NCBI GenBank assembly: GCA_028692395.1
Contig: JAQUXP010000007.1
Coordinates: forward strand, 1 to 64,000
Reading direction: 5' to 3'
Origin: Lachnospiraceae bacterium
GTDB taxonomy: Bacteria; Bacillota; Clostridia; Lachnospirales; Lachnospiraceae
Length of the DNA stretch: 64,000 bases
Below, piece after piece: positions 1 through 7,707 of this stretch. A program made the translations under genes and the position numbers. How positions within the stretch are numbered: position 1 is the stretch's first letter; every line of letters starts with the position of its first letter. The notes under the pieces are model-generated. The model saw nothing but the letters and a program-made list of their open reading frames with translations. It was not told the DNA's origin and did not search any database.

Positions 1-2
1 AA

Positions 3-239
3 GTACGTTCACCGGATGTATATCACAAGGCACTCTGCTATTGCCTGGGGATCAACGATGATACAAGAAAAAACGTGAATAGGATTTATGATTTTAAGAA
101 TGGCTGTGTAAAGCCAGAGTGTCTGCATGATGGCTGGCAGACCAGTGGAAGTGTAAGAGTGGTATGGCATTGTAATGATGCTTTGTGCTGGCTGACAATT
201 CAGATGTTTCTAAAATATCCAGGTATTGTTGATATATAG
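3..239 (+). pseudogene. C-terminal fragment of a DUF6075-like protein, entering from the left edge
   Basis: Frame 3 is open from the window edge and reads VRSPDVYHKALCYCLGI, then a DTRKN stretch and DGWQTSGSVRVV. The DTR and WQTSG-RVV pattern resembles small DUF6075-type proteins of Lachnospiraceae mobile elements; this is from memory of the family. After about base 165 the reading frame stops resembling that family and runs to a stop at 237-239 across DNA that is antisense to the recombinase fragment. I therefore read 165-183 as a deletion junction joining two broken genes. Function unknown. Confidence 0.4.
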
Positions 240-576
240 GTCCATAATAATCGTTTAATGTAATAGGATTTCTGGATGCATGGTATCTTCTGGTCAAAAT
301 ACCATGAAGACTGTAATCTTCCAGCATATGAACCACTCGCAATAATTGAACCCGTTGTTGTGACAGTGTTCCATCATTATAGCCGGAAATAATTCCGTAC
401 TGTTTTTCAAGGTAGCTGAGTCCCAGTTCCATGTCATAATCGGCATTTCCATACTCTTCAATCAGGAAACGTTTGATTTTTTTCCATTCGCGCTCATAAA
501 AGGTAATTGTTATAAGGTTATAGTGCTGGTCAATAAGCAGTGTGCGAAGTCCATTTGTAATTTCATCAAGTTGCAT
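94..576 (-). pseudogene. Truncated tyrosine recombinase/integrase (N-terminal part)
   Basis: The ATG at 574-576 follows an AAAGGAGA ribosome site, so the upstream in-frame extension to 666 is not needed. The protein starts MQLDEITNGLRTLL and continues with an EREWKKIKRFLIEEYG segment and QQRVQLLRVVHMLEDY, typical of the N-terminal arm-binding/SAM-like region of Lachnospiraceae site-specific integrases. Recognisable sequence ends near base 183 (after LETSELSAST). The remaining 29 residues are read through an unrelated fragment. The catalytic R-H-R-Y domain is absent, so the protein cannot recombine DNA. It marks a decayed element. Confidence 0.6.
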
Positions 577-695
577 CAGTGTAATCTCCTTTCGTTTGAT
601 GCCTAAAGGATAGCAGTAAAACGAAAGAATTATCAGTCTTATAATGAAAAATCTTTTATCATACACTTAAGAGTGGCGAACCATCTAAACAATTA

Positions 696-761
696 TTATG
701 CCGAGTTAAATAAAATGATAGCAGCCTATCTAAAGGTTTTAGACAACATATATCGGCATAA
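696..761. repeat. 9-bp perfect inverted repeat (TTATGCCGA / TCGGCATAA)
   Basis: TTATGCCGA at 696-704 and its exact reverse complement at 753-761 flank a 48-bp AT-rich spacer, just upstream of the recombinase fragment start. Paired arm sites next to an integrase gene are commonly recombinase attachment or binding sites. That assignment is inferred from position only. Confidence 0.4.
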
Positions 762-778
762 CATTTATGTCTGCATAA

Positions 779-1447
779 GGAAATATCATCAGCCCGATTC
801 TGGCAAATATCTATATGCACAACGTGCTGACACTATGGTATAAGTTTGTGGTACAGAAAGAGGTGGATGGTAAAAGTTTTCTAGCAGTTTATGCCGATGA
901 CTTTATCGCAGGATTTCAGTACAAGGCAGACGCAGAGAAATACTACGCAATGTTGAGAGAAAGAATGCGGAAATTTAATCTTGAACTAGAGGAAAGCAAA
1001 AGTCATCTGATGGAGTTTGGAAGGTTTGCTGAAAGTAACTGCCGGCATAGAGGAAAAGGGAAGCCAGCAACTTTTGATTTTCTGGGGTTTACCTTTTACT
1101 GCGGCAAGGGAAGAAAGAGCGGAAACTTCTGCGTAAAGCTGAAAACCAGCAGAAAGAAATATGCACAGAAGTTAAAAGCGATGAAGGAATGGTTATACGA
1201 TAATAATGACCTGCCTGTAAAGGAACTAATATCCAGACTGAATAGGAAGCTTATAGGTCACTACAGATACTATGGTGTTTCATTTAACGGTTATAAACTT
1301 GGTTCATTTCTTCACTATACACAGAAATTTCTATGCAAAGCACTAAATAGACGCAGTCAGATGAAAAGCTATACATGGGATGGCTTCGCAGATATGCTAA
1401 AGGTATATCCGCTTGCCAAGCCCAAGATATATGTTAGGTTATTTTAG
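779..1447 (+). pseudogene. ltrA: Group II intron reverse transcriptase/maturase, C-terminal remnant
   Basis: The frame opens after a stop at 776-778 and begins with GNIISPILANIYMHNVL, the end of the RT palm region that normally follows the PQG motif. It then carries the catalytic YADDF box (about residues 37-41 of the fragment) and the FDFLGFTF motif, and ends in the GIIM maturase-specific X domain (LIGHYRYYG, about residues 155-165). The first half of the usual 400-600 residue protein is missing. An ATG at 815 is only an internal Met. The fragment is followed directly by the intron's own domain V, so the 3' end of the intron is intact and the 5' part deleted. Confidence 0.85.
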
Positions 1448-1466
1448 AAGCGAATGTTACTATGAG

Positions 1467-1535
1467 GAGCCGTATGCGTGAAAGACGCACGTACGGTTCT
1501 GTGAGGGGCTTGCGGTGTGAACCGCTTGTCTACTT
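1467..1535 (+). ncRNA. Group II intron domains V and VI (3' end)
   Basis: GAGCCGTATGCG followed by GAAA and CGCACGTACGGTTC (1467-1500) is the classic domain V hairpin with its GAAA-type loop. The G-rich stem that follows (GGGGCTTGCGGTGTGAACCGCTTGTCTAC) matches domain VI. The intron therefore ends near 1535. With the 5' domains missing, it cannot splice by itself. Confidence 0.8.
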
Positions 1536-1540
1536 GACTA

Positions 1541-1724
1541 TCAATGTGAAACATTTGTTGATTTTACAATAAATACAATTTAATAGTGCAATACATAACT
1601 GGGTGATTTTCAAATTAGAAAATTATCCGGTTTTTGTTTTCAGTATGAAGTTGCGAAAAGGAATAATCAGAGCTATAGGATAAGGAGGTGATGCGAAAAA
1701 CACGAGAGATAATATGGATAGAGC
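1541..1724. other. Intergenic, no gene recognised
   Basis: AT-rich spacer between the intron end and the toxin-region repeat. A 19-codon frame after AAGGAGGTG (ATG at 1691) is open but resembles nothing and runs into the repeated sequence. It may be the first codons of a deleted gene. Confidence 0.3.
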
Positions 1725-1940
1725 AGTACAGAAAAAGAACTAGAAACTGATTGCTTTATTGGGAGTTTATTGATAGAATAATTAACAGGAGTAACCGTGT
1801 ACAGGGTGGTTTATTAGCCTTCCGGATTTTTGAGTTCCTTTGGGAACGTACAAAAGAAGGGAGGTGGAGCGGATGGATACATACCAGGTATTAACATTAT
1901 TGTTTCTAGGTGGTACATTTCTCGTCGCTTTGCTTGCTTA
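1725..1940 (+). repeat. Toxin-region repeat, copy 1 (second copy at 6450-6664)
   Basis: About 210 bp covering promoter, 5' leader, ribosome site and the first 20 or so codons of the holin-like toxin. It recurs at 6450-6664 in the same orientation with roughly nine bases in ten identical by eye. The two copies bracket the helicase fragment and the ABC exporter pair. The scattered substitutions mean the copies are old paralogues rather than a recent duplication. Confidence 0.8.
1751..1779 (+). promoter_or_regulatory. Promoter of the holin-like toxin
   Basis: TTGCTT (1751-1756), 17-bp spacer, TAGAAT (1774-1779) preceded by TG one base upstream (extended -10). The start codon lies about 94 nt downstream of the -10 box, giving a long leader, which is usual for type I toxin mRNAs. 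In copy 2 the -10 is TAGAAC, a weaker match. Confidence 0.55.
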
Positions 1941-1974
1941 TTTAGATAATAGGAATAACAAGCCAAAAAAATAA
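1873..1974 (+). CDS. Putative holin-like toxin of a type I toxin-antitoxin system (33 aa)
   Basis: The peptide MDTYQVLTLLFLGGTFLVAL is one hydrophobic segment (residues 5-23) followed by a short polar tail rich in Asn and Lys (DNRNNKPKK). This is the architecture and sequence pattern of the TxpA/BsrG-type 'putative holin-like toxin' family, which insert in the cell's own membrane. It is preceded by AAGGGAGGTGG. Translation would normally be held off by an antisense RNA to the 3' end of the mRNA, and a strong convergent promoter for such an RNA is present at 2076-2104. The partner at 6599 has the same N-terminus but lost its stop codon. Too short for many gene finders; I am confident it is real. 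Confidence 0.8.
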   Translation: MDTYQVLTLLFLGGTFLVALLAYLDNRNNKPKK

Positions 1975-2069
1975 TGCCTACCCTGTCGGCAAACAGAGTA
2001 GGCGGCTCTCATTGAGAGCTAATTAACCTATATCCGGAAGCATCCACCTTGTGGGCGGTTGCTCTTTCT
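1963..2069 (-). ncRNA. Antisense antitoxin RNA (RatA-like) to the holin-like toxin
   Basis: Predicted transcript from the minus-strand promoter at 2076-2104 (start near 2069) to the terminator at 1976-2003, whose T-run lies at 1963-1975. It overlaps the last codons and 3' UTR of the toxin, so it would pair with the toxin mRNA tail as RatA does with txpA. A second small hairpin (GCTCTCATTGAGAGC, 2005-2019) lies inside. Inference from promoter, terminator and geometry; no similarity search was possible. Confidence 0.65.
1976..2003 (-). terminator. Terminator of the antisense RNA
   Basis: GCCTACCCTGT (1976-1986) pairs with ACAGAGTAGGC (1993-2003) with one mismatch. Read on the minus strand the stem is followed by ATTATTTTTTT, a good intrinsic terminator. 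On the plus strand it has no T-run but could stabilise the toxin mRNA 3' end. Confidence 0.7.
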
Positions 2070-2075
2070 ATATAA

Positions 2076-2104
2076 AATATACCATGTATTCTCCCAAATG
2101 TAAA
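2076..2104 (-). promoter_or_regulatory. Promoter of the antisense antitoxin RNA
   Basis: On the minus strand: TTTACA (2099-2104), exactly 17 bp, TATATT (2076-2081). This is stronger than the toxin promoter, as expected for an antitoxin RNA that must be in excess. Confidence 0.7.
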
Positions 2105-2114
2105 GCGAAAAGAC

Positions 2115-2156
2115 ACAGCCAAACCGTGGAATAAGAGCGGAAGGGGCTGTTTTTTT
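2115..2156 (+). terminator. Possible intrinsic terminator
   Basis: ACAGCC (2115-2120) and GGCTGT (2145-2150) can pair, followed by seven T. The loop is long (24 nt), so strength is uncertain. It sits just upstream of the helicase fragment. Confidence 0.4.
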
Positions 2157-2175
2157 ATGCAAAGGAGGAGAACGC

Positions 2176-2757
2176 TTGGCAAGAAAAATTGATTTTATAT
2201 CCCAACTGTCAGAACAGACAGCCAGGGACATTGTAAAAAATGGAGAGGAATGGAAACGGTATCTGAATACTGCTTCGAGGCTTTATAAATATCCATTCCA
2301 GGAGCAGATGCTGATTTTTGCACAACGACCAGACGCAACAGCCTGTACAAGTATTGAAATCTGGAATGAGAAGATGAATTGCTGGGTAAATAAGGGAGCA
2401 AAGGGCATTGCCCTCATTGATGAGGATGCACCCCGCCCACGATTGAAATATGTGTTTGATGTTTCCGACGTTCATAAGGCAAGACGAATTGGACGTGATC
2501 CGTATCTGTGGCAGCTGCGGGAGGAACACGAAGAAGCGATTCTAAAGCGTTTGGAAAAGACCTACGGTGCAACAAATACAGAAATGTCTTTTGCAGACAG
2601 GCTTTTAACAATCGCAGAGCAGATCACGTTCGATACTTATGAGGAAATTGCAGAAGATATGGCGTATCTGACAGAGGGAAGTTTCCTAGAAGGATTGGAT
2701 GCATCTCCTTATATTGTAAATTTTATCTCATCTGAACGAGTTTCCATATCTATGTAA
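2176..2757 (+). pseudogene. N-terminal fragment of a large conjugative-element helicase/SNF2-type protein
   Basis: The TTG start at 2176 has a strong AAAGGAGG site. The sequence (DFISQLSEQTARDIVKNGEEW, YPFQEQMLIFAQRPDATAC, WVNKGAKGIAL) is the N-terminus of the roughly 2000-3000-residue helicase/methylase-like protein found in Tn1549-type integrative conjugative elements. Only about 180 residues remain. After LEGLD the sequence changes to an unrelated tail (ASPYIVNFISSERVSISM), so the gene is cut there. It shows that this locus once held an integrative conjugative element and that the ABC exporter lies in its remains. Confidence 0.75.
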
Positions 2758-2891
2758 AGTATAGATTTTTTCAAAAGCTTATAATTTTATCCATCAATGA
2801 CGCAAGATAATACATTTAAAAATTTTTTTTAGAGTTTATACTACCAAGAGGAGTTGATTATTTTGAAAAGAAGCCAAAGAGGGAGATTATT

Positions 2892-4640
2892 ATGAGTGCA
2901 ATGAAATGGTTCTTATCATTCTTAAAAAAGTATCGAGGTCATATGATTCTTGGATTGATACTGACAATTGCAATATCTGTGTTATCGACGGTCAATCCAT
3001 ATATTTCAGGATTGATCGTAGACCAGGTCATCCGAAAGGGTGAGGTATCAAAACTGATGCCATTGATCGGGTGTCTGTTGGGGACCACAATCATCATCGG
3101 TATCATACGCTTTTTTTATCAGGTTGTATTTGAGACGGCATCGCAAGGTGTGCTCTACGATATGAGAGACAAAGTATACCGAAAACTTCTAGAGGAAGAT
3201 TTTTCGTTTTACAACAAGAAAAGAACGGGAGATTTGATGAGCCGTCAGACCGGTGATATGGATGCAATTCGACATTTTGTTGCATATGTCATCTATAGTA
3301 TCTGTCAGAATGCTTTGATGCTTGTGTTCGCACTGTTTATGATTTTTACCGTTAACGTAAAGCTGGCACTTTGCATGCTTGTGGTACTTCCATTTACCGC
3401 AATGTGTACGATAAAGCAGTCAAAGGAAGTACACCCGGCGTTTCAAAGGAATCGAAACTGCTTTTCCTCACTGAATACACTTGTGCAGGAAAATGTCAGC
3501 GGAAATCGCGTGGTTAAAGCGTTCGCAAAAGAGGAGTATGAGATTTCCAAGTTCGAGAAAGAAAATGATAAGTTCTATGATGCCCAGGTATCGGCCTCCA
3601 GGATATGGATGCAATATGTTCCGATATTTGAAGTGCTCTCATATGTCTTGACCATTATTTTAATCTGTTATGGCGGATATATGGTGATTCAGGGAGAAAT
3701 TACGTTAGGTCAGCTTGTTACGGTAAATGGATATCTGTGGATGTTAAATGTTCCGCTGCGAATGGCTGGCTGGCTTGTGAACGACACGATTAATTTTGTG
3801 ACTTCGGTGGATAAAATTTATCATACATACAAAGAAGAACCAGAGGTGAAACAGCCTGTATCGGGAGTTGTGAAAAAGCAACTGCAAGGTGAGATAGAGT
3901 TTAAAAATGTGTCTTACCGTGCAGATGATGAAGATATTGTGACGGATATTGATTTCAAAGTAGAACCCGGGCAAACCGTGGGAATTATCGGGTCAACGGG
4001 AGCTGGGAAGTCAACAATTATGAATCTATTGTGCCGTTTTTATGACACAACCGAGGGGGATGTACTCGTTGATGGTATAAATGTAAAAGATATGGATTTG
4101 TATCGTCTCAGAGATAACATCGGAATTGCGATGCAGGATGTATTTTTGTTTTCGGATACAATCGAAGGCAACATTGCATACGGAAGACCGGAGAGTACAT
4201 TTGAAGATGTGAAAAAAGCCGCCATTATGGCAGATGCGAATCATTTTATCATGGGACTTCCGGAAAAGTATGACACGATTGTAGGAGAGCGGGGGGTTGG
4301 ACTTTCAGGAGGGCAAAAGCAGAGAATATCACTTGCAAGAGCGCTGCTTAAAAACCCATCGATTCTGATATTGGATGATACGACTTCAGCTGTGGATATG
4401 GAGACGGAGAGCTATATTCAGGAGCAACTTAAGCATCTTCCGAAAAACAGCACAAAATTTGTGATTGCGTATCGTATTTCCTCGATTAAGGATGCGGATA
4501 TGATTCTGGTTATGGATCACGGAAGAATTATTGAACGAGGAACCCATGAAGAACTTGTCGCTGCACATGGATATTATGCGAATGCATTTCATCATCAATA
4601 TGGAGAAATTCCAGAAGAAATCAAAAGAGGAGGCAAATAG
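2892..4640 (+). CDS. ABC exporter half-transporter, subunit with degenerate ATPase site (582 aa)
   Basis: Type I ABC exporter fusion: six membrane helices in residues 15-300 and a nucleotide-binding domain from about 335. Walker A is GSTGAGKS, the signature LSGGQKQ is intact, but the residue after Walker B is Asp instead of the catalytic Glu (ILILDDTTSAVD) and the switch His is Tyr (VIAYRISS). These changes define the non-hydrolysing site of heterodimeric exporters such as TM287/288. The start has a GAGGGAGA ribosome site. The stop is two bases before the partner's start, so the two are one operon. Likely substrates are drugs, lipids or peptides; none can be assigned. Confidence 0.9.
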   Translation: MSAMKWFLSFLKKYRGHMILGLILTIAISVLSTVNPYISGLIVDQVIRKGEVSKLMPLIGCLLGTTIIIGIIRFFYQVVFETASQGVLYDMRDKVYRKLLEEDFSFYNKKRTGDLMSRQTGDMDAIRHFVAYVIYSICQNALMLVFALFMIFTVNVKLALCMLVVLPFTAMCTIKQSKEVHPAFQRNRNCFSSLNTLVQENVSGNRVVKAFAKEEYEISKFEKENDKFYDAQVSASRIWMQYVPIFEVLSYVLTIILICYGGYMVIQGEITLGQLVTVNGYLWMLNVPLRMAGWLVNDTINFVTSVDKIYHTYKEEPEVKQPVSGVVKKQLQGEIEFKNVSYRADDEDIVTDIDFKVEPGQTVGIIGSTGAGKSTIMNLLCRFYDTTEGDVLVDGINVKDMDLYRLRDNIGIAMQDVFLFSDTIEGNIAYGRPESTFEDVKKAAIMADANHFIMGLPEKYDTIVGERGVGLSGGQKQRISLARALLKNPSILILDDTTSAVDMETESYIQEQLKHLPKNSTKFVIAYRISSIKDADMILVMDHGRIIERGTHEELVAAHGYYANAFHHQYGEIPEEIKRGGK

Positions 4641-4642
4641 TT

Positions 4643-6433
4643 ATGGCACGTAACCGATATGATGTAGACGAAGTGTTGGAAGACAGCTTCGATTTAGGAC
4701 AATTAAAAAGGCTGGCATCTTATATCAAGCCATATGGTGCAAAAATGGCAGCTATTATTATTTTGATGCTGACATCCTCGGCTCTTACTATGGTGGTTCC
4801 GATTTTTATTAGAAATGTCATGGACGATTCCATCCCACAGAAAGATATGAAGGCGATTTGTATCTATGGTTTTCTCACACTGTTGATTGCGTTGTATGCT
4901 GCGTTTGCACTTCGCATGAAGATTAAAACCATGAGTGTGATTGGACAGAGTATTATTCATGATATTCGTACGGACATTTTCAGTCATCTTCAGGAATTAC
5001 CATTTTCTTACTATGATGACAGACCCCATGGGAAGATTCAGGTTCGTGTCGTAAACTACGTGAACAGCATCAGTGACTTGTTAAGCAATGGTATTGTGAA
5101 TACCTTTACAGATCTTTGTAACCTGATTTTTATTTTGATGTTTATGTTCTACCTGGATGTAAAACTGACACTTGTTTGTATTTGCGGACTTCCGGTATTG
5201 GCAGTTGTGATTTTTGTCATCAAGAAAAAGCATCGCCGTGCATGGCAGATTCAGAGTAATAAGCAGTCAAATCTAAATGCTTATATTGCGGAGAGCATCA
5301 ACGGAATTCGCGTAACGCAGGCATTTGTCAGGGAGAGAGAGAATACGGGCATTTTTAACCAGCTCAGCAATAAATACAGAAAATCATGGATGACAGCTGT
5401 TAAGTACAATTTCGCCATGGGACCAAGTGTGGATATCATATCAATGGTTACAACATCGTTAATCTATATCCTTGGCGTTAGATGGATTCTTGCACCGAAT
5501 GCGGAACTGACCGTAGGTGTCTTGATTGCATTTACATCTTACATTGGTCGATTCTGGGCGCCGATTAACACCTTGGCAGGATTTTACAATTCACTGCTTA
5601 CCGCAATCTCTTATCTGGAACGTATCTTTGAAACAATTGATGAGGAGGTAGAAGTCAAGGATGCACCGGGAGCATCTGTTATGCCAACAGTAACGGGTGA
5701 TGTGGAATTTGATGATGTCACCTTTGGATATGAACCGGGACACACCATTTTGGATCATATCAGCTTTCAGGTGAAAGCGGGAGATACTTATGCCATTGTG
5801 GGACCAACCGGTGCCGGCAAGACAACCGTTGTTAATCTGATTAGTCGTTTTTATGATGTAAATTCCGGGGTAATCAGAATAGATGGAATTGATATTTCAA
5901 AAGTGACGCTCAAATCGCTTCGCAGCCAGATGGGAATTATGATGCAGGACAGTTTTATATTCTCTGGAACAATTATGGATAATATTCGTTATGGAAATAT
6001 GTCGGCTACAGATGAAGAGGTAGTAAATGCAGCAAAGACAGTCTGCGCACATGATTTTATTATGGAAATGGAGCATGGATATCAGACGGAAGTGAATGAA
6101 CGTGGCAGTAGGCTTTCAGCGGGACAGAGGCAGCTTATTTCATTTGCAAGAGCATTACTGGCAGATCCGAAGATACTGATTCTGGATGAGGCGACATCAA
6201 GCATTGACACAGAGACGGAACTCGTCTTGCAGCAGGGGCTGGCCAGACTTCTTAAGGGAAGAACTTCTTTTATTATTGCACATCGATTGTCAACGATTAA
6301 AAGTTCAGACTGCATCATGTATGTAGATCATGGAAATATTGAAGAGAAGGGAAACCATGAAGAATTGATGGCGACAAAGGGTGAGTATTACAAACTGTAT
6401 ATGTCACAGTATGAATTTCTTAATGTGGGCTAG
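4643..6433 (+). CDS. ABC exporter half-transporter, catalytic partner (596 aa)
   Basis: Six-helix membrane domain (about residues 35-320) and ATPase domain from about 350 with GPTGAGKT, LILDEATSSID with the catalytic Glu, and the switch His in IIAHRLST. Its signature is LSAGQRQ instead of LSGGQ. In a heterodimer this altered signature faces the degenerate Walker site of the upstream subunit, so each protein contributes half of one weak and one working ATP site. Good ribosome site (AGAGGAGG) inside the end of the upstream gene. No dedicated regulator is adjacent. The pair is flanked by the two toxin-region repeats. Confidence 0.9.
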   Translation: MARNRYDVDEVLEDSFDLGQLKRLASYIKPYGAKMAAIIILMLTSSALTMVVPIFIRNVMDDSIPQKDMKAICIYGFLTLLIALYAAFALRMKIKTMSVIGQSIIHDIRTDIFSHLQELPFSYYDDRPHGKIQVRVVNYVNSISDLLSNGIVNTFTDLCNLIFILMFMFYLDVKLTLVCICGLPVLAVVIFVIKKKHRRAWQIQSNKQSNLNAYIAESINGIRVTQAFVRERENTGIFNQLSNKYRKSWMTAVKYNFAMGPSVDIISMVTTSLIYILGVRWILAPNAELTVGVLIAFTSYIGRFWAPINTLAGFYNSLLTAISYLERIFETIDEEVEVKDAPGASVMPTVTGDVEFDDVTFGYEPGHTILDHISFQVKAGDTYAIVGPTGAGKTTVVNLISRFYDVNSGVIRIDGIDISKVTLKSLRSQMGIMMQDSFIFSGTIMDNIRYGNMSATDEEVVNAAKTVCAHDFIMEMEHGYQTEVNERGSRLSAGQRQLISFARALLADPKILILDEATSSIDTETELVLQQGLARLLKGRTSFIIAHRLSTIKSSDCIMYVDHGNIEEKGNHEELMATKGEYYKLYMSQYEFLNVG

Positions 6434-6449
6434 AAGAATGCTTATATGA

Positions 6450-6664
6450 AGTATACAGAAAAGAACTGGAAACTGGTTACTTTATTGGGAGTTTATTGAT
6501 AGAACACTTAACAGGAGTAACCGTGTACAGGGTGGTTTATTAGCCTTCCGGATTTTTGAGTTCCTTTTGGGACATACAAAAGAAGGGAGGTGGAGCGGAT
6601 GGACACATACCAGATATTAACATTATTGTTTCTTGGTGGTACTTTTCTGATCGCACTGCTTGCC
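6450..6664 (+). repeat. Toxin-region repeat, copy 2
   Basis: Same sequence as 1725-1940, including leader and toxin N-terminus, beginning 17 bases after the ABC exporter stop codon. The promoter in this copy is TTACTT-17-TAGAAC, weaker than copy 1. Similarity ends shortly after the codons for ALLA, where copy 1 carries the toxin tail and this copy switches to an unrelated coding sequence. Confidence 0.8.
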
Positions 6665-6952
6665 GATAGGAAAACATATAAACAATTCATTGAGAGAAGA
6701 ACTAATCCACAGAATCGTGGTGCCAAGATCATACTGTTTAGCACACCGAAGTTAGTGCAACATATGTTTCAGGAAGGAACCCGGATTTCCAAAGATGAGA
6801 TGGCTAAACTGATATCTCAGGGAGCTTCAGGAAATATAATCATAATGGGGATTACAGCCTTCGATTTAAAAGTTGATGAAAGAATATCCATGACCAGTAA
6901 TGAGTTGGTTCGCAAGATCATGGAGCCAAATGGAATAAATATAGTTTTTTAG
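6599..6952 (+). CDS. Chimeric ORF: holin-like toxin N-terminus joined to an unrecognised C-terminal domain (117 aa)
   Basis: Residues 1-22 (MDTYQILTLLFLGGTFLIALLA) are the membrane segment of the holin-like toxin and share its GGGAGGTGG ribosome site; the start at 6599 matches copy 1. From residue 23 the sequence is polar (DRKTYKQFIERRTNPQ) and continues as a compact alpha/beta-looking stretch ending in EPNGINIVF that I do not recognise. The toxin stop codon and antisense promoter seen in copy 1 are missing here. It is either a deletion fusion (toxin 5' end joined to the 3' end of another gene) or a membrane-anchored variant. Expression is unproven. Confidence 0.5.
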   Translation: MDTYQILTLLFLGGTFLIALLADRKTYKQFIERRTNPQNRGAKIILFSTPKLVQHMFQEGTRISKDEMAKLISQGASGNIIIMGITAFDLKVDERISMTSNELVRKIMEPNGINIVF

Positions 6953-6997
6953 GAATGGAGGATAGGGGGATAATAGATAATTTGCAGTAGTGGGATA

Positions 6998-7026
6998 TTG
7001 ACAAAGACAAAGAGAAGACATATAAT
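6998..7026 (+). promoter_or_regulatory. Consensus promoter of the abiE operon
   Basis: TTGACA (6998-7003), 17-bp spacer and TATAAT (7021-7026): a perfect sigma-A consensus, which suggests expression is limited by a repressor. Confidence 0.8.
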
Positions 7027-7036
7027 TTAAAAGAAA

Positions 7037-7062
7037 TTCGGCAATAATTAAAAAGAGCCGAA
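7037..7062 (+). promoter_or_regulatory. Candidate AbiEi autorepressor site
   Basis: TTCGGC (7037-7042) and GCCGAA (7057-7062) are perfect inverted repeats just after the -10 box, each followed by AATAATTAAAAA (7043-7054 and 7063-7074). AbiEi antitoxins are known to bind inverted repeats and repress their own promoter. The assignment here is by position. Confidence 0.5.
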
Positions 7063-7119
7063 AATAATTAAAAAATATTTCTTGCTAACTTTGGCAATAC
7101 TAGGAGAGAGGTGATATGA

Positions 7120-7707
7120 ATGGCAAAGGAATTCTCGCTCGCTACGGACAAAAAAATTTATTCAGTAGATGAACTGAAAAACGCAGGTTATTCTCATTAT
7201 AAGATAAATCAAATGGTGGATAAAGGACTGCTGATAAAACTGACAAAAAAATATTATGAAAATGCAAATTATACAGGAGATGAATCGGATTTCTTTTATG
7301 TTCCAGCATATGCACCCAAGGGAATTGTTTGTCTGATGAGTGCAGCTGCATATTACAATCTTACAACCTATCGGACTGCTGCAGTGGATGTGGCTATTCA
7401 GAGAAAATCAAAGATTTCTACGATGCCAGATTGGCCACAGTTTGATGTGTTCTATTTTCCGGATGAGAGATATAAAACAGGTATTTCCACAATTCAAGAT
7501 GGGAAAAACGAATTTAAAATCTATGATATAGAGAAAACGGTAGTTGATATTGTTTTTTATAGAGAACGTGTAGGAGTTGAGGAAACAAAAGAGATACTGA
7601 TTAATTATCTACACAGAAAAGATAGAAATCTAAATCGACTTATTCGATATGCAGAACTTCTTAAATGCAGCGAGGTCATGAAAACATATCTGGAGGTACT
7701 TGTATAA
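7120..7707 (+). CDS. abiEi: AbiEi-type antitoxin/transcriptional regulator (195 aa)
   Basis: The N-terminal winged-helix (about residues 10-50: IYSVDELKNAGYSHYKINQMVDKGLLIKL) and the domain with YDIEKTVVDIVFYRERVG (about 140-157) are the pattern of the AbiEi antitoxin family (type IV toxin-antitoxin, phage abortive infection). It should repress its own promoter and counteract the nucleotidyltransferase encoded next. Its stop codon overlaps the next start by one base (TAATG), a typical translationally coupled pair. The ATG at 7116 is out of frame; 7120 follows GAGAGGTG at good spacing. Confidence 0.85.
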   Translation: MAKEFSLATDKKIYSVDELKNAGYSHYKINQMVDKGLLIKLTKKYYENANYTGDESDFFYVPAYAPKGIVCLMSAAAYYNLTTYRTAAVDVAIQRKSKISTMPDWPQFDVFYFPDERYKTGISTIQDGKNEFKIYDIEKTVVDIVFYRERVGVEETKEILINYLHRKDRNLNRLIRYAELLKCSEVMKTYLEVLV

